Numbered from the stretch's first letter, positions 22,858-35,671 are shown. The stretch: DNA of 64,000 nucleotides from Trichoderma breve (GCF_028502605.1 NC_079233.1:4402001-4466000); one strand, 5' to 3'. Program-made: numbers and translations. The notes: generated from the letters alone by a model not told the origin.

Positions 22858-23835
22858 ATGGGCTTTGGATTCGATCCCGACACTGACATGCCCAACCTCT
22901 CAGGCAAAGTCATTCTCATCACTGGAGGTAAAAGTCCCATCTTGTCGAACCCGATGAACAAGAATTAACCATAAGAACCGAAAATAGGCACAAGTGGCAT
23001 TGGCAAAACCACCATCCTCGAGCTCTCAAAACACAGCCCCGAACACATCTACTTCACCGGCCGCAACGAAAAGTCCGCCGCACAAGTCATATCCCAGTGC
23101 ACCATCCCTTCTAACATCACATTTCTCCCCTGCGAGCTCGACAACCTCGCCAGCGTCCGCGACGCCGCAGCCAAATTCCATCACAACCGTCTGGACATCT
23201 TCATCGCCAACGCAGGAATCCTCGCTGTCCCGCCGGGTCTCACAAAGGATGGCTATGAAATCCAGTTTGGAACCAACCACGTCGGCAACACGGCGCTGCT
23301 GCTCCGTCTCTTGCCCATCATGTTACGAACAGCTAAAGAAGTTCCAGATGCAGACGTGCGGTACGTGACGGTGACTTCGCTGGGCTACTTTACGCACCCG
23401 CTCAACGGAATCGACTTTGACGGCCTGAAATCCAAGCAGGATAATTTGCTGCTGGGCAAGTGGGCGCGCTACGGGCAGAGCAAGCTGGCTAACCTGCTGC
23501 TGGCGCGGGAGCTGGGCAAACGGTACCCGCAGATTACGAGCGTGGCTGTTCACCCTGGTGTGGTCAAGACGGAGATGGTTACGGGGTTGGGGTTGTTTGA
23601 TAGGATACTCATCTTTTTCAATGCTCCGCTGGGGATGCTGACGCCTCGCGAGGGAGCGTATAATACGCTGTGGGCGGCGACGTCTGGGGAGGTCAGAGGC
23701 AAGGTTAACGATAAGACGGCTCTTTTTGAACCAGTTGGAGTACCTCATAGCGGGGATGCAAAGTGTCGTAGTGATGAGCTGGCTAAGAGGTTGTGGGAGT
23801 GGACGGTGAAGGAGGTTGGTGTTGAAGTCGAGTGA
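22858..23835 (+). CDS. short-chain dehydrogenase/reductase (retinol-dehydrogenase-like)
   Basis: 305-aa protein in two exons (22858-22927, 22988-23835) with a 60-bp intron inside the nucleotide-binding loop. The Rossmann cofactor motif TGGTSGIG (22-29), NAG (98-100) and the catalytic YGQSK (Y185, K189) are present; a serine two residues after TVT fits the active-site Ser. The C-terminal half has the HPGVVKTEM motif of classical SDRs. It uses NAD(P)(H) to oxidise or reduce a carbonyl or alcohol on an unknown substrate. Similarity in style is to fungal retinol-dehydrogenase/WW-oxidoreductase-like SDRs. No cluster partners are nearby, so the substrate is open. Confidence 0.88.
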
Positions 23836-24151
23836 GTTGATGGGTGTATATCAGTACTGCTCACTTGGAGGCAGTTTTTGGCGTGAAGATTATCTGTAAC
23901 ATTAGCTATACTTTTTGATTCATCCCCCTTCTTCCATTTTCCATAGGTAAATAGACAGCGGGCGGTTCTGGATTGATCAATTTAGCATCATAGCACAAAC
24001 GAGACCAGCAAGATATTCGCCACGCCTTCCCATGATTCGGATTTTTTCTTCTCATTCTTGTTCACAGAGTCGAGCCAACGGCGAGTGGCACACACTCATA
24101 GTGGTATATATACAAAATTCCAATTCGTCCACCCTTGCGTCCTCAGTCTAT
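23836..24151. other. convergent intergenic region
   Basis: 316 bp between the 3' ends of the SDR (+) and NDUFA13 (-) genes. Nothing recognisable beyond 3'-UTR sequence. Confidence 0.45.
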
Positions 24152-24857
24152 TTATTTCGAAGGAGCCGGGGATACGGCAAATGTTGGTCGCACGAATCTA
24201 TATGCTGCCTGTTAGCAAACCCTCCATAAATCTCGACTTGATGACATTGTAAAAGACGCACCTGTCGCTGTTGTAGACCTTTGTGTTCTCGCCCAACAGC
24301 TCCTTCTCGCGCTTCTGGTCGGCCCAGTATCGTCGCACCTGGTCACGGTCCTCTTCGGCCTGCAGGAGGGGAATCAGGTGGATTCGCGCCCACATCTTTT
24401 CACGAGCAAGCTCACTAAAGGGACCAATGTCAGTCTGCGAACCCTTTTTCTTGTGTTTAAGAGTAGAAATCGCTGCATTGAGCGATATGAAGAGGGGAGA
24501 GAGAGACATACTTGGCCTCTCGAATACCGCCGACCAGCTTGTACCAGCCGTAGCCCATGACGGCGCCCATGCCGAGGAGGAGAATTCCAGGTCGGAAGCC
24601 CTTGGCGGGAAGGTTTCGCTAAGCAGAAATGTTAGCCTTTCCGGTTGTCTGACTTGATGAAGCTGCCAAGCCATATATCTCTCGCGATTGATGCAGCCTT
24701 GTGATTCTCCCAATGCGGATTCGCACACCCAATCCTGCACCGAGAAAGATCATAAAGGCCATAAAAATCCATCGCCACTACCAGCAGAAGCCCTGGAGCA
24801 ACGCACCTTGTACTGGACGGGCTCGTACCCGCCCCGAGGGGGCATATCTTGGGACAT
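24152..24857 (-). CDS. mitochondrial complex I subunit NDUFA13/GRIM-19
   Basis: 118-aa protein in four exons (24857-24807, 24618-24512, 24414-24262, 24197-24152), phases exact. The sequence begins MSQDMPPRGGYEPVQYK and is followed by a single transmembrane helix (RPGILLLGMGAVMGYGWYKL). A charged amphipathic helix REANELAREKMWARIHLIPL and the tail NSDRFVRPTFAV match the GRIM-19 family. It is an accessory subunit of NADH:ubiquinone oxidoreductase in the inner mitochondrial membrane. The last exon is only 46 nt. Its acceptor ATATAG at 24198-24203 was chosen over two earlier AGs because only it gives the family's C-terminus. Confidence 0.92.
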
Positions 24858-26720
24858 GATGGACGGTTTGCTGCGGTCGAGCCGGGACGGAGACAGGGTC
24901 AATCGCAGTGTGCGCTGAGTAATCGAAGAGTCGCCTCGTCAATCGATATTGAGGCCGGTCGGGATACCACTGCTGCACGCCGTTTGCAGGGGAGATTCGA
25001 TGTCGTCTGGAGTCAAAAGCTATGGTGAGGGCTGTTTTCCGTGAGCCTCCTCAGAGGTTGACGGTGCGATTACATAATGCAGTTTTTGGTGGGGCATAGC
25101 TTCATTGTCCACGGCAAGAGAGAAGGACTGGCTGCAGCCAACTTGCCTGCTTACTAGCAAAGAGAGGGCTATCTTATCAGGTACTGGCAAAGTATATGGC
25201 TCTGCATACAAAATCCAATCCATTCATCATCATCTGCTTTACTTTCGTACACGTTGGATATGCTTTGTGTCCATGATTAAGTCCAAGTTTGTTTGAGTGC
25301 CGGTTCCGCATCTCTCTCTCTTTCACATGCCAGTAGTTGAATCTAAAAACTCAGTGAGCAGGGGCATTGGATTCATCCCGCAGCAGATTCGTCTTCATGG
25401 CTCGGCAAACAAAGGCAAACCACACGACGAGGGGCAGAGATGCAAGACAGAGGCAACAGACAGGCATGGCGGATGAATGGACAGATGCAACATGCTATGC
25501 TATGCAGTGCCGCTGACTCGACATGCGTCCATGCCTTAGTCTTCGAGCGAATGGCATCTACGGATCCTTAGGCATCATCATCCTTGGACCTTGTTCCAGC
25601 ACGCGATTGAGACAGCCAGAAAGTTGCGCCGCAGCAGCCACATTCTCTCTTGGTCGCCCGGCCTGGCTTCGGCCACTTGGAATCGCCAACCGCAGTCGGA
25701 AAACTAGCTTGGTTCGAATCAATTGCTCATCCCCCTGCGTAATGAGCCGCTGTCTTATCTACAGTATCTGGTGCCGGCTCAAGCCTCCCGCAGGTGAAAC
25801 TATCCCGGGGACCCTCACGAGCATCAAGATGGTGCCCCAATGCATTGTGCAAGGGCCTGTTTCTTGCGCCTGTATTACTCCGCGCGTCTGCCCGACGACG
25901 GAGTGGTGTGGAGTCCTGGTCCGTTTCTAATGCCCACAGGCTCACTTTGCCGGCCTCGGTGGCTGGACTCTCGTCATATTCTCGCTGGCCATGTAACGCA
26001 GCATCCGATGAACCAAACGACTCAATCAATCAATCCCTTGTGCCCAGCCTCATCTCGCCCTCGTCTCCACAAGCCTTGACGCTGGCCTCTATTGCTGGGC
26101 CCCGCTCTCGACTCATATCGCAAGACTTTCGCCACAGCTCAAATGTCTGGCCAAGCCATTTCCGCTTTCATCCCGATCATACCCGCTATTCGCCGCTTCT
26201 GCTTCTGCCTGCGGCCTTAGCTTGCACGGCACTGCGCCGCGGATCGACGTATGAGATGGGCCTTTTTCACGTCTCCCCGGACTGCCATCCCTGGCTGGCT
26301 TGATGCTACCCTTTGTGCCTGCTTGGGTTTTGCCTTGTTTTGCGTAGCAGGTTGTTGGACGCCTAAGGGGGTGATATGGGGTGATGGCCACGGCGCTCTG
26401 ATGAAAAAGACTCAGTCCCCGTTTTTGCATGAACTCTATGTGATTCCTTTTTTTTTCTTGTTTTTCTATTTGACTTAATTCAGAAATACCCAACTCTTTT
26501 CTGTTCTCTTTTTACCTCTCCTCTTTGCAGCGTCAAATTGCGCCGTCTGTCCTACCTTCAAACGCATGTTACTGGATCCATCATCTTGTCTTCAACCATT
26601 CATGGATCATCATTGCACTACCCATTGGTAGTGGAAGACGAGACTACGACAAAAATAAGAGAGAGGAAGAATTTAAAAAGAGGAAAAGAAAACGGCGCTA
26701 TCGCCATTCAACACTGCATC
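24858..26720. other. intergenic, 1.9 kb
   Basis: Lies between divergent NDUFA13 (-) and an unrecognised gene (+). Several overlapping frames at 25,500-26,300 on both strands look like chance frames in GC-rich DNA. The last 300 bp are pyrimidine-rich, with T-rich runs near 26,450-26,470, and may be promoter or leader of the next gene. A TTCGAATC string at 25714 resembles a tRNA T-loop but has no flanking stem. Confidence 0.5.
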
Positions 26721-27359
26721 ATGTACGGAAGCTTTCAACGGATTCCTTATCCCACTCACAAGAGTCCCATGGATGGCGATACAGCCCACCGGGACCTTGA
26801 CTGGGTATACGCCTCCCAAACCGATCGCATCTACGTTTTACGGGTTGGCGACTTTGGTGTCACACGTCAGCAGAAGCTCGATGTCCTACAAAACGTTTTT
26901 TGGCCCGCTCTAGCCCGCTGGGTCATCTCGAGGCAGCTGATTCTGCCTGGCGGCACCATCCTTGGCGGCTGGTGGCGCGCCGACATGCAGGGCATGATGG
27001 ACTGGTATCGCGAATGCCTTCACATGACGGCCCGCTGGGAAGACGCCATCATCGCTCACACAGATGGTATCTGGAGGACGGCACTGGAGACTTCACCCTG
27101 GCGGGACTGGCCCGAGTTTTTTCTGCTCCTGAACGAGCCTGTTGTCGACGCCAATGGCCAGGCTGTCAGGGATGCTCAGGGCCGTATTGTATACAAGGAC
27201 CGAGACCCAACTACCGATGGCATGGAGGATGCGTTCTTGGACGTGTGGGAGGCCGTTGCTAATTCCCGACCACTGGTGGATTTCGTGGATAAGCGTACTG
27301 CCAAGGATGGCGATTTGCTTGCTTCGCGAACACGCGCGACGACGGACTTGTGTGTATAA
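26721..27359 (+). CDS. hypothetical protein, unrecognised
   Basis: 212-aa single-exon protein. I do not recognise the family. It has no signal peptide or membrane segment. The composition is rich in Trp and Asp/Arg (for example GGWWRADMQGMMDWYRECLH and SPWRDWPEFFLLLNEP), suggesting a compact soluble fold. The frame extends upstream without a stop to about 26538, but the ATG at 26721 starts the protein-like part. A C-terminal acidic-basic stretch ends with a lysine/arginine-rich tail. Probably a lineage-specific fungal protein. Confidence 0.55.
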   Translation: MYGSFQRIPYPTHKSPMDGDTAHRDLDWVYASQTDRIYVLRVGDFGVTRQQKLDVLQNVFWPALARWVISRQLILPGGTILGGWWRADMQGMMDWYRECLHMTARWEDAIIAHTDGIWRTALETSPWRDWPEFFLLLNEPVVDANGQAVRDAQGRIVYKDRDPTTDGMEDAFLDVWEAVANSRPLVDFVDKRTAKDGDLLASRTRATTDLCV

Positions 27360-27943
27360 TTGGATTTGGCAGCGTTTCTCTCTATCTCTCTCTTGTTCTT
27401 CTTGGATATTCTTCTATTATGGATGCTCTTCTATTTACTGAAGCCGGCGTATGGGAAAGGATTTCAGGTGTACTTGTTTGCTCTCTGCATTATGGGACTG
27501 GTATATGACAGTTTACGACAGCGAAATGCTCATTTATGAATAATGAATATTATTAATCCATCGATTTGACCACTACTTTCGCTATAACCGCGTATAGGCG
27601 TACTGTGACCATACGATTTGCATTCTTCATTCTATAGCGCGAACAATCTATTCCAGCCATGAAACCAGCAATCACATTATCGTTCCGTCTCGCTCCCCAT
27701 CCATCCAAACAAGGAAAGATGGCCATATCCAAACCATAGAAAGCAGGAAGAGAAGAGAACACACATATGCAGAGCATTAAAAAGCACCTGTTCTAGGCTT
27801 TATGTAGCAAAAGAAGAAAAAAAGCAAATCCTGCTACTCCTCCATTTCATCCAAAACAATCCCAAAAAAAATAAACATAGCCTCGTTTCGTTAAAAGAGA
27901 AAACAGAAAGAGAGAGAAGAGAAAAGAAGAGAAATCATTCATC
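27360..27943. other. convergent intergenic region
   Basis: 584 bp between the 3' ends of the unrecognised gene (+) and ATG26 (-). A purine-rich run (27,895-27,935, GA-rich on the plus strand) sits just past the ATG26 stop. Confidence 0.45.
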
Positions 27944-30900
27944 TCATGCCTTGCCCGACGCCTTGCTATTGTTACCCAATGCCACGCCATCCAATCCCTC
28001 GCTCAACTTGGTCGTAATCACATCCGGATCTGGCTCGTCGCCCCGGACAAATGTCCAGCTTTCTTCCGTGTCCTCGTCTTCTTCGGTTTCTAAGTGTCCA
28101 TCTGTATGCTTGATCAAGCTCTTTGCATATTCCATGTCTCGGTATATCGACTGAATGGCAGTTTCGACGCCACTCTCCTGCAAGATTGTTAGCACAAAGG
28201 GCATATTTTCAAAACGAATGGGGAATTCTCCTTACCTTGCGAATCTGTTCTCCTAGGAGCCGGGCCTTGACAATCATCCGCTCGTTGCGCGTTACCTCCC
28301 AAAGAGCCCGGCCGAAAGACTTGGTTCCCCATTTCTTAACCCACACACCAACGCCCAAATCTTCCACGCGACTCGCAAAGAAGAATTGATCTCCAAAGAA
28401 TGGTCGAATAATGGTTGGTATGCCGGCTCTCAGACTGGCACCAGTAGTACCGGATCCACCGTGGTGCGCTGCCGCATCAATCTGACGGAATAGCCAGTCG
28501 TGCGGAGCAGACTTGATGACATGGATCTCGGGTGGCATCACTGGTTCTGCCATAGGTGGCCCGGTGGGCTCGTCTCTTCCAGTAGTTATGCGATCTGACC
28601 ATCCCTTGGACAGAATGCATCGAACATCGGCTTTGAGAATGGCATCAATCACCTCCTGGGTCATCTTTGCCGGGTCGTTGACAATGATGGAGCCGAACCC
28701 AACATAGACAATCTTCTTGCCGTCGGCCCTCGCCTTTGCAATAAAGTCTCGGAGCTCTTGAGGAGGCTCATAGTCACCGCCTTCATCCAAGAACCAGTAG
28801 CCAGTGACTCTGACCCAGTCTGAGAAATCCAGAGGCGGCGCAACAACACTCGGGCTAAAGTTGTATAGGAACGGCACCTTGTTGGGCTGCATCTTTTCCA
28901 AGCCAGTGTTTGGTAATCCGAGCGTCTTGTTCCTCCATCTGTTTACCTGATGCGCGGTAGCCTTCCAGAAAATGTTGTCAAACATGACATAAGTCATGTA
29001 ATTGTAGGCACCGCCCATTTTGTTTTCTGGCATAATGAATGCGTGGGGATACGCCCTTGTCCTTGTCCACGGCATTGTGAATGCTCTGAAATACGGAATG
29101 CCAAGCTTCTCTGCGATATGGATTCCTGCCATGGCGGATGGCGACTCAATGAGCAGCTCAGACCCTTCACAGGCCTTGTATGCGGAGTCAAGAAGGTCAT
29201 CAAGCCAGCCTCGGAAGGTCGCATTGGCTTCTCGAAGAAATGAGAGGGTAAACGTTCCATTTTCAATGCAGAGGCGCATGAGTTCTCCGGGGTCACCTTC
29301 GACACATGCAAATTCAATACCATGAGATTCAATCCACCCCTGAAACTCGGCGTGAGTGGCAATCCGTGGCTTGTGGCCGTCTGCGAGCAATCCTTTACAT
29401 AGTGCAATGTAAGGCTGAACGTCGCCCCTGGAGCCAATTGTCAGGCATGTGATTTTCATGGGATGAGGCGACTTGAACTGAATCATTGATGTTTCCAGGT
29501 CATCTCCCATGATGTGTGGAGCCTGAGATAGCGACGCAGTCGATTGTGCTAGCTGAAGCTCACGATCCGCAAACATATCCCCTGTCGCTATTTTCAAGGC
29601 ATCTCGCTCTGCAACGGCGGCATTTGCCACATCTCTGTATTCTTTCTCTAGGATCACGGATTCTTGAAGATGACGATCGGTTTCCAGGCATTGGAGTAGT
29701 GTCACTGCACAATCGTCGCGAATCTCGGCCTGTCGGAACTCAAAGAAGAGCTCTTCATGTCCACGGATAACCACAACCAAGCCAGAGTATCCAAAGCGGA
29801 AGCCCTTTTCCTTGTGTGCGTTTTCGATATCCTTCAGGGGTAGAATCAACTTGGTACGGGTGCCAGGAAGCAAGCTTCGAAAGCAGAAATACCGGCCGCT
29901 GAGATAAATCTTGCCATACAGCGGCAAGACACGCATGATGTAACCAAAGTATGTGGCCTGCAGTCTTTCTGTCTCGGGGAGTGCGAAATGGGCTCGAAAC
30001 CGCTCGTTAGAAGTTTGGATCTGGCCATCATCATCCTCTTCCAGCTCATCTTCGTCTGGTCGTAAACCGGCTGGTTCATCGTAGTGCTTGCGCTCGCCTT
30101 TCCACATACCAGACACCTTTTCAACATAGCCCATAGACTCTGTTGCAAGGAGAGTGCTCATTCGTTTACCCGTCTTGTTCAAGTAATCAGCAAACGCACC
30201 CGCGCGCTGTAGAGGATACGCTCCCATCTTGGTGATACTCTGTAATGTTGGTGTCGAGGTTCGTGGGGGTTCAACAGGCCCGGTATAGACTGATTCCTCG
30301 TTCTGACTACCTGCCGCTGAGGCCTGCTGCCCTTGCTTTGACTCGAGAGCCTTGTTCTTGACCTCGGTGTAGTCGCGACTAGAAGTTTGTGAGTGTCTCA
30401 TCGTTGGACTTTGGAACACATCGCTGCCCCTCAGAATTTGGCTCGCAGAAGGATCTTCAAACGCAGATTGGGTGAGGCTGGCGAAGCTCGGCTCTTCCAT
30501 TGAGGAATACAGATTGGACTCGGATGATTCCATTATCCGCGATGATGTTCTTTCTTCTGCGTGCCGGTCACTGTCTTCTCCTCTGTTGTCGCTGGATCCT
30601 CTGCCCCGCGAGCTCTTTAAGCTGAGCACACCTTCCTCATCGGCGCTGGGGTGTGGGCTAGGACTTGTTGAACCAGGCGATGTTGAAGGAACAACTCCTT
30701 GTGCAGGGCCCAGGAACTTGGTTGTGAGTGCGCTATCGACGCGGGCTAGATTTCGGAATGCGCCCCCAGAGACGCGGGGTGATGAAGACTGGTCTGAAAA
30801 TTCTCCTTCCTGAGCGGCAATGGCTTTACCAGCGGTTGGACCCTCGGCAGATGCATTCTCTACCAAGAGCTTGATGACCTCTATGGCTTCTTTGCCAAAG

Positions 30901-32447
30901 GTAAAGAATGAAAAGAAGTACTGTGCATTACACGTGTTAGAATTGCAAGTTGCAAACTCCGTAGAATAGGGCTCCATTGAACAAACTGACCTCGTTGATT
31001 GTAAAGGTTTCATCGCTATCGATGACTTGAATCTTGCAAGTGTCTGAAAATTCCATCATCTGGGTGTCTTCGATGTCAATGATGCTATCAATGGGCAAAG
31101 ATATTTTAATACTGTCGCCATCATTGTGGCTTCGGAAAATGACCCTTTGCAGGCTCTTCACCCACTCCTTTGCACTTGGTGCACTTTCGGCTCTGAAGTT
31201 GTAGGTACGGTGGCTCGTCACGACTGAAAAGTGCACGCCCTCCTTGTCTTCATCGGTGATGCTGGCAGAGATGCCGAAACTAAGGTCAATATGGCCATGC
31301 GGGAAGTACAAATTTGTGGCATCTTGGTAGTACGATAGAACATCGCCTTTGAGGCGAAACCAGTAACGGTTGTACTTTGGGTTCCGTTTGCCACTTTTTG
31401 AGAGATAACCAGACTTGGTGACAGTGTGCTATACAGACCAGTCAGACAAGTTGCGCAATACATTTCTTGATACGGTCACCTTACCGTCTTCTTTGGAAAG
31501 TACGCATAGAAGCAAATGTGCTTGGAAGTGATGTATAGGTAACCTTGGAGCATTACTTGTTGGAGCAGCCAGCAGGGATACTCTACACATGGCAGCTTAT
31601 CAGCATCGATTTCGGGGCAAGGGGCGCAACGTAGCGTAGACATACCTTCTATGACTCGCTCCGGTTCGTCAAACCCGAATATTTCCATCAATTTCTTTGC
31701 CAGCGCTGAGGTATCCTCCTCTTCATCGTCTTCGTCGCCCTCTGCTTCGTCTTCTGCTTCGTCTTCTGCTTCCCCATCATCTGTGCGATCCGGGCCAGAT
31801 GAGTCTCTTTCGATATCGAAGCTAGACCGGCTGGCCATTTCAGCCCTGGCTTCCAGCATTCTGCTCATGACGGGCGCTATTCGAACGTCCTCTTCGTCGG
31901 GATGCTGTGAGGGCATTTTGGGGGAGGATGGTACACTAGGCTCGCTCTGCTCGTCCACCTCTTGGGTTGGTTCCCACAGCCGGCCAGAGCCGGAGCCTGT
32001 TCCCGTCCTGCTCTTCCTCTTGGGCAACGAAGCAAACGACTTTAATAGCCGGTGACCGGGAACCTGCTGCTTGTGTCCCAGTCTCTTATCCTTGGGCGGC
32101 AATGACCCGAATATGGCCGTTTGTGAAAGGTCTCGGTGTCGCAAGTTGATGGGTTTCAAGCTGCCGCCTTCGTCCTCGTCGCTGCTGCCGTCGTCGAATC
32201 GCGTGTTGAAGTCGACCCGGGAGCCGGCGGCGGCGATCAAGCCAAAGATGCTCTGGTTCATATTCACAGCCATGGGGCTGGGCTTGGCGAGGTCGGCATT
32301 TTCGCTTGTCTCGTCGTCGCTGCCTTGGAGAGGTTCAGGGAGCTCAGCTGTCGGTGTCGGTGTCGGATCGTCGTGCGTCGTCTGCGGCAGCTCGACATGG
32401 TCCTGACCGTCCAGGCTGATGTGGCGGGGAGTGGGAGTTGTAGCCAT
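27944..32447 (-). CDS. ATG26: UDP-glucose:sterol glucosyltransferase ATG26 (UGT51)
   Basis: 1418-aa protein in five exons (32447-31646, 31582-31485, 31428-30991, 30920-28236, 28177-27944), all phases consistent. A disordered Ser/Asp/Glu-rich N-terminus is followed by GRAM domain 1 (about 250-300, [21 protein letters not shown]) and a PH domain (about 305-400, [10 protein letters not shown]...[13 protein letters not shown]). GRAM domain 2 is at about 750-830. A GT-B glycosyltransferase domain runs from about 930 to 1340, with [18 protein letters not shown] and the donor-site segment [17 protein letters not shown]. It glucosylates ergosterol using UDP-glucose. In several fungi the enzyme is needed for pexophagy and acts at membranes through its GRAM/PH module. 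Intron 1 (63 bp) is in frame and stop-free. Confidence 0.95.
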
Positions 32448-34697
32448 GTTGGCCAAAAAGGCAGAAAAGCAAGTCCCAGCCTAGATAGCTAGAGCTGCCT
32501 GGAGATGCGGAGACTTGAGAAGAAGGCTTGGGATTAGGTTTCCAATGGGCCGCGGGTCAGCACAGAGACAGAGTTGCAGATGACGGAAGACGTGCAGCCG
32601 CGATCAAACGGCCAGGCAACCGCCAGCTCCGCCAACCGCCTAAGATTATGCGAGGCAGCACTCTGCAGACAGATACCGCGCTGGAGGCTGCTTGAGGATC
32701 TGCGTCTTGCGTCCACTCAGCGCTGAGGTGATTCGTGCGAGGTTGTTGAAGTGGTGAAGCGGGAGCCGCTCATGTATGGCTGCATCGAATTAGTACCTGA
32801 TAAGGTTCGCGGACTGCCGGCTACCTGGATGTACCTACTGGGTACTTGCGCTCGCACTCCAGGTTTGGTACACCGCTCGCTATTATACGCAGGGCCCCTG
32901 CGTGATTGTAGGTCGAATTAGCGCCGTAGGACTTGGTGTAGAGGTAACGAGGTACGTCAGAGGGAGGAGGCTTCAAATCAGATGAGCGGCTGCTCATGTA
33001 GTTCGATCGTACAGGTACCGTGGCGGCAGGTCCCAGCACTAACCTTGGAAGGCACTGGCAGCTGGCGATTCGCCAAGGGAGCACTTATCGATAGAGGCGC
33101 AATGCAAGGGAGATGCCGCACTCACTGTCGTTATCTTGTGATGGTTCCTCTGCATGTGTGTCGTACTCGGTGTGTAATGTAATGTAGAGGTAATGTTAAT
33201 GTTAATGTCAGAGGTAATATTCTCATGCACAGGCCAATCGAGGACAGGCCGTTTATCATTTACACGATGCGCAATGCCCCGGCGGCGACACAAGTCACAC
33301 TCATCGGCGTCTTAGTCCAGCCCGTGGCTCTGCCTCCACTCACGTCCCCCATGTGATATGATCATGTACGGGCCTTGGGGGATTGGCGATGACGTGCGCT
33401 GTAAATAAGGATATGCGCACCGGAGCTCTATGAAACAGGTGACGGGTTACCGACTCATACTTGCTTGGCTCTTGACTACTATTCTGCAAGCATTTGTTTC
33501 TGCAAATCGGAAATGATGCGCTGGACATGTTTGGCAAGTGATGAGGTTCATGTTCCCAAGTACCTTATCTACTGTACTGTAAGTGACCACTTTAATACTA
33601 AGTGGCGGCAATAAGACTTCCATTCAAATCACAGGCTTGCACTGCCTCATATCCTTAGACTTAGTACCTGGCTTTGCATCTCTCTGTGTATTACGAGTAC
33701 GAACCGAAAAAAAGGGTCAGAAGTGCTACCAAGGTGCACAGCTGCACAGCACAGGGGTAACGCTGCTGCTTTAGGCCGAGCAAGGCGGACTTGGCCTATG
33801 CCGTGCCACCACCTCTGGGCTTCCCTTTTCTGTCTCAGCCTTTCGTTTTCGTTTTCGCCTTTTCTTATGTCTACATTTATATCCCTTGTTGTTTCGATAA
33901 AATACCTACCTAGTAGTAGTATTGATTCTGCAGCTCAGATCATTCCGACATTTACACCTCCAACGTGAGCCCAGACTCCATCTTACTTGTCGAGTAATGC
34001 ACTTAAGCTTTTGCATTCTGAGCTGACTCATCTGGAGTCCCGGCGCCACAGAATCAGTGCTTGCTTTGCTTCGCTCTCATGAACAGTTACCAGAAGCGGA
34101 AGAATAAGAACATGCGTTTCTTGTTCAATCGGATCAGTCGGATGACCTTTTGGTGAAGGTGAAGGCTTCTCCCGCCTGCTTTAGCCTTCTAGTTTAGCTG
34201 GGCGCCTTGAAATGTTCCATCTCGAATAAGTCGGGCACTACTAAGCTGCCACTCCCGCTATATCACGGGATGAGCCTCGCCGCTTTGCAAAGCTCCGTCA
34301 TCGGCGTATTTGCAGTTATAAACCGCTTCGTTTTCCTTAAGCAATACTGAACAAGACGCTGATTATTTTATCCGGCAGACACGTTACAGCCATGATTTGG
34401 TCTTTTCGCTGTTTTGTATCTCAATGTTCAAGTGAATGCAGATTATCGCGAGATGGTTAATGGGGGTACAGTGATTAGCGTATAGTCCAGAGGAGGCACT
34501 ACGCAAGTACGCGGGATAGCATTCACTATGTAACGTCACAGATCAATACAATCCAATAGCTTGCTTACATTTATATCAAAATCAATGATATCGCCAACTT
34601 CAGACACCAGTTGAACGTTCAACTCTGTACTGAATTTTGTTGTTCTCACGAGTGCTTCGCTTTCACCCAGTCTACAATACCATTTAAGTTCTTTACA
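32448..34697. other. intergenic, 2.25 kb
   Basis: Divergent space between ATG26 (-) and GNA1 (+), so it should hold both promoters. It is AT-rich and contains no convincing coding frame. A short tandem-like repeat is at 33176-33218. Confidence 0.5.
33176..33218. repeat. short imperfect tandem repeat (TAATG-like)
   Basis: Repeated TGTAATG/TTAATG units (GTAATG, TAATGT, TTAATG) across about 43 bp in the ATG26-GNA1 intergenic region. Probably replication-slippage sequence; function not evident. Confidence 0.5.
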
Positions 34698-35292
34698 ATG
34701 TCCTCCCAAAGCCCCATATTCCCCGCATCCCTCTTATCTAGCGACGCCGTTGCAGCTCTACCAGAGGGATTCAGCATCCGACCTCTGGAAAAAGGAGATT
34801 ATGCCAAGGGATTCCTTGAATGCCTTCGCGATTTAACATGGATGGCAAATGTCACAGAGCAAGAATTTAACGAGCGATACGATGAGATGGATACTGGCGG
34901 CAAAGGCCCCTACTACTATCTTGTTATTGAGCATGAGGGCAAGATTGTAGGAACAGGTGCTGTGATTGCTGAGAAGAAATTGTAAGCCATTTCTGGAATC
35001 TGCATACCTAGCTACTCGTTTCTTGTTTCTAACAAGAATACCAAAAAAAAGCATACAAAACCGCACCACTGTCGGCCACATTGAAGAGATTTGCATCTCC
35101 AAGGACCATCAAGGAAAGAGGCTGGGCTTCTACATGCTCGGCGCCTTGAACTCGGTGGCCAAGAACGTGGGATGCCGGAAGACACAACTCAACTGCAGTC
35201 AACACAACATTCCGTTCTACGAGAAATGCGGCTTCGAAGTCAGTAGCACGGAAATGCAGGCCGTATTCGAGGAGCAGGGAAAGGAGAATTAA
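34698..35292 (+). CDS. GNA1: glucosamine-6-phosphate N-acetyltransferase
   Basis: 174-aa GNAT-family enzyme in two exons (34698-34981, 35052-35292), 70-bp intron. It transfers acetyl from acetyl-CoA to glucosamine-6-phosphate, a step to UDP-GlcNAc for chitin and glycosylation. The conserved segments EEICISKDHQGKRLG (acetyl-CoA loop, Q/RxxGxG-like), GCRKTQLNCSQHNIPFYEKCGF and EYDEMD-like acceptor region fit Gna1. The C-terminal NIPFYEKCGF is the classic GNA1 signature. The acceptor at 35051 (AAAAG) is pyrimidine-poor, but the join KKF/IQN reproduces family sequence. The start was chosen as the ATG preceding SSQSPIF; upstream in-frame sequence is not protein-like. Confidence 0.93.
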
Positions 35293-35671
35293 ACGATGCC
35301 TGCATCACCAATAAGCAACTAAAACCTCATAGATGGCAGAATAGCAATAATATTGAGCAGCCTGCCTCTCCATTAGAGAAAATCATTACATGTGTACATT
35401 GAACGAAGTTCTAATTCATGCTCTTCCATCTGTTGCCAGCTACCTATGTACAGATCTAGAAATCCAAGTCGGCGAGTCAAGGAGTAGACCCCGCATTTCT
35501 TCATCAATAGCAACGATTCCCCGCCGTCGTCGACGATATCTCTAATGATATAGCCGAGATAAAGCTATAATCGAAATACGGCTACTTCTTCGTCAATGCA
35601 TAATTATTAACAGCAAGTGACAAAACCAAAGCAATCCTTTTTGGAAGTGTTTCCAGACGTCCCAAGTTCAT
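35293..35671. other. convergent intergenic region
   Basis: 379 bp between the 3' ends of GNA1 (+) and CMR1 (-). No feature beyond probable 3' UTRs. Confidence 0.45.

Noticed and set aside
25705..25740. T-loop-like GGTTCGAATC
   Set aside because: The five bases on each side do not pair, and no other tRNA arm is nearby.
25500..26300. Overlapping frames of 100-170 codons
   Set aside because: No motifs, many alternative frames of similar length, and no plausible splice chain; treated as chance frames.
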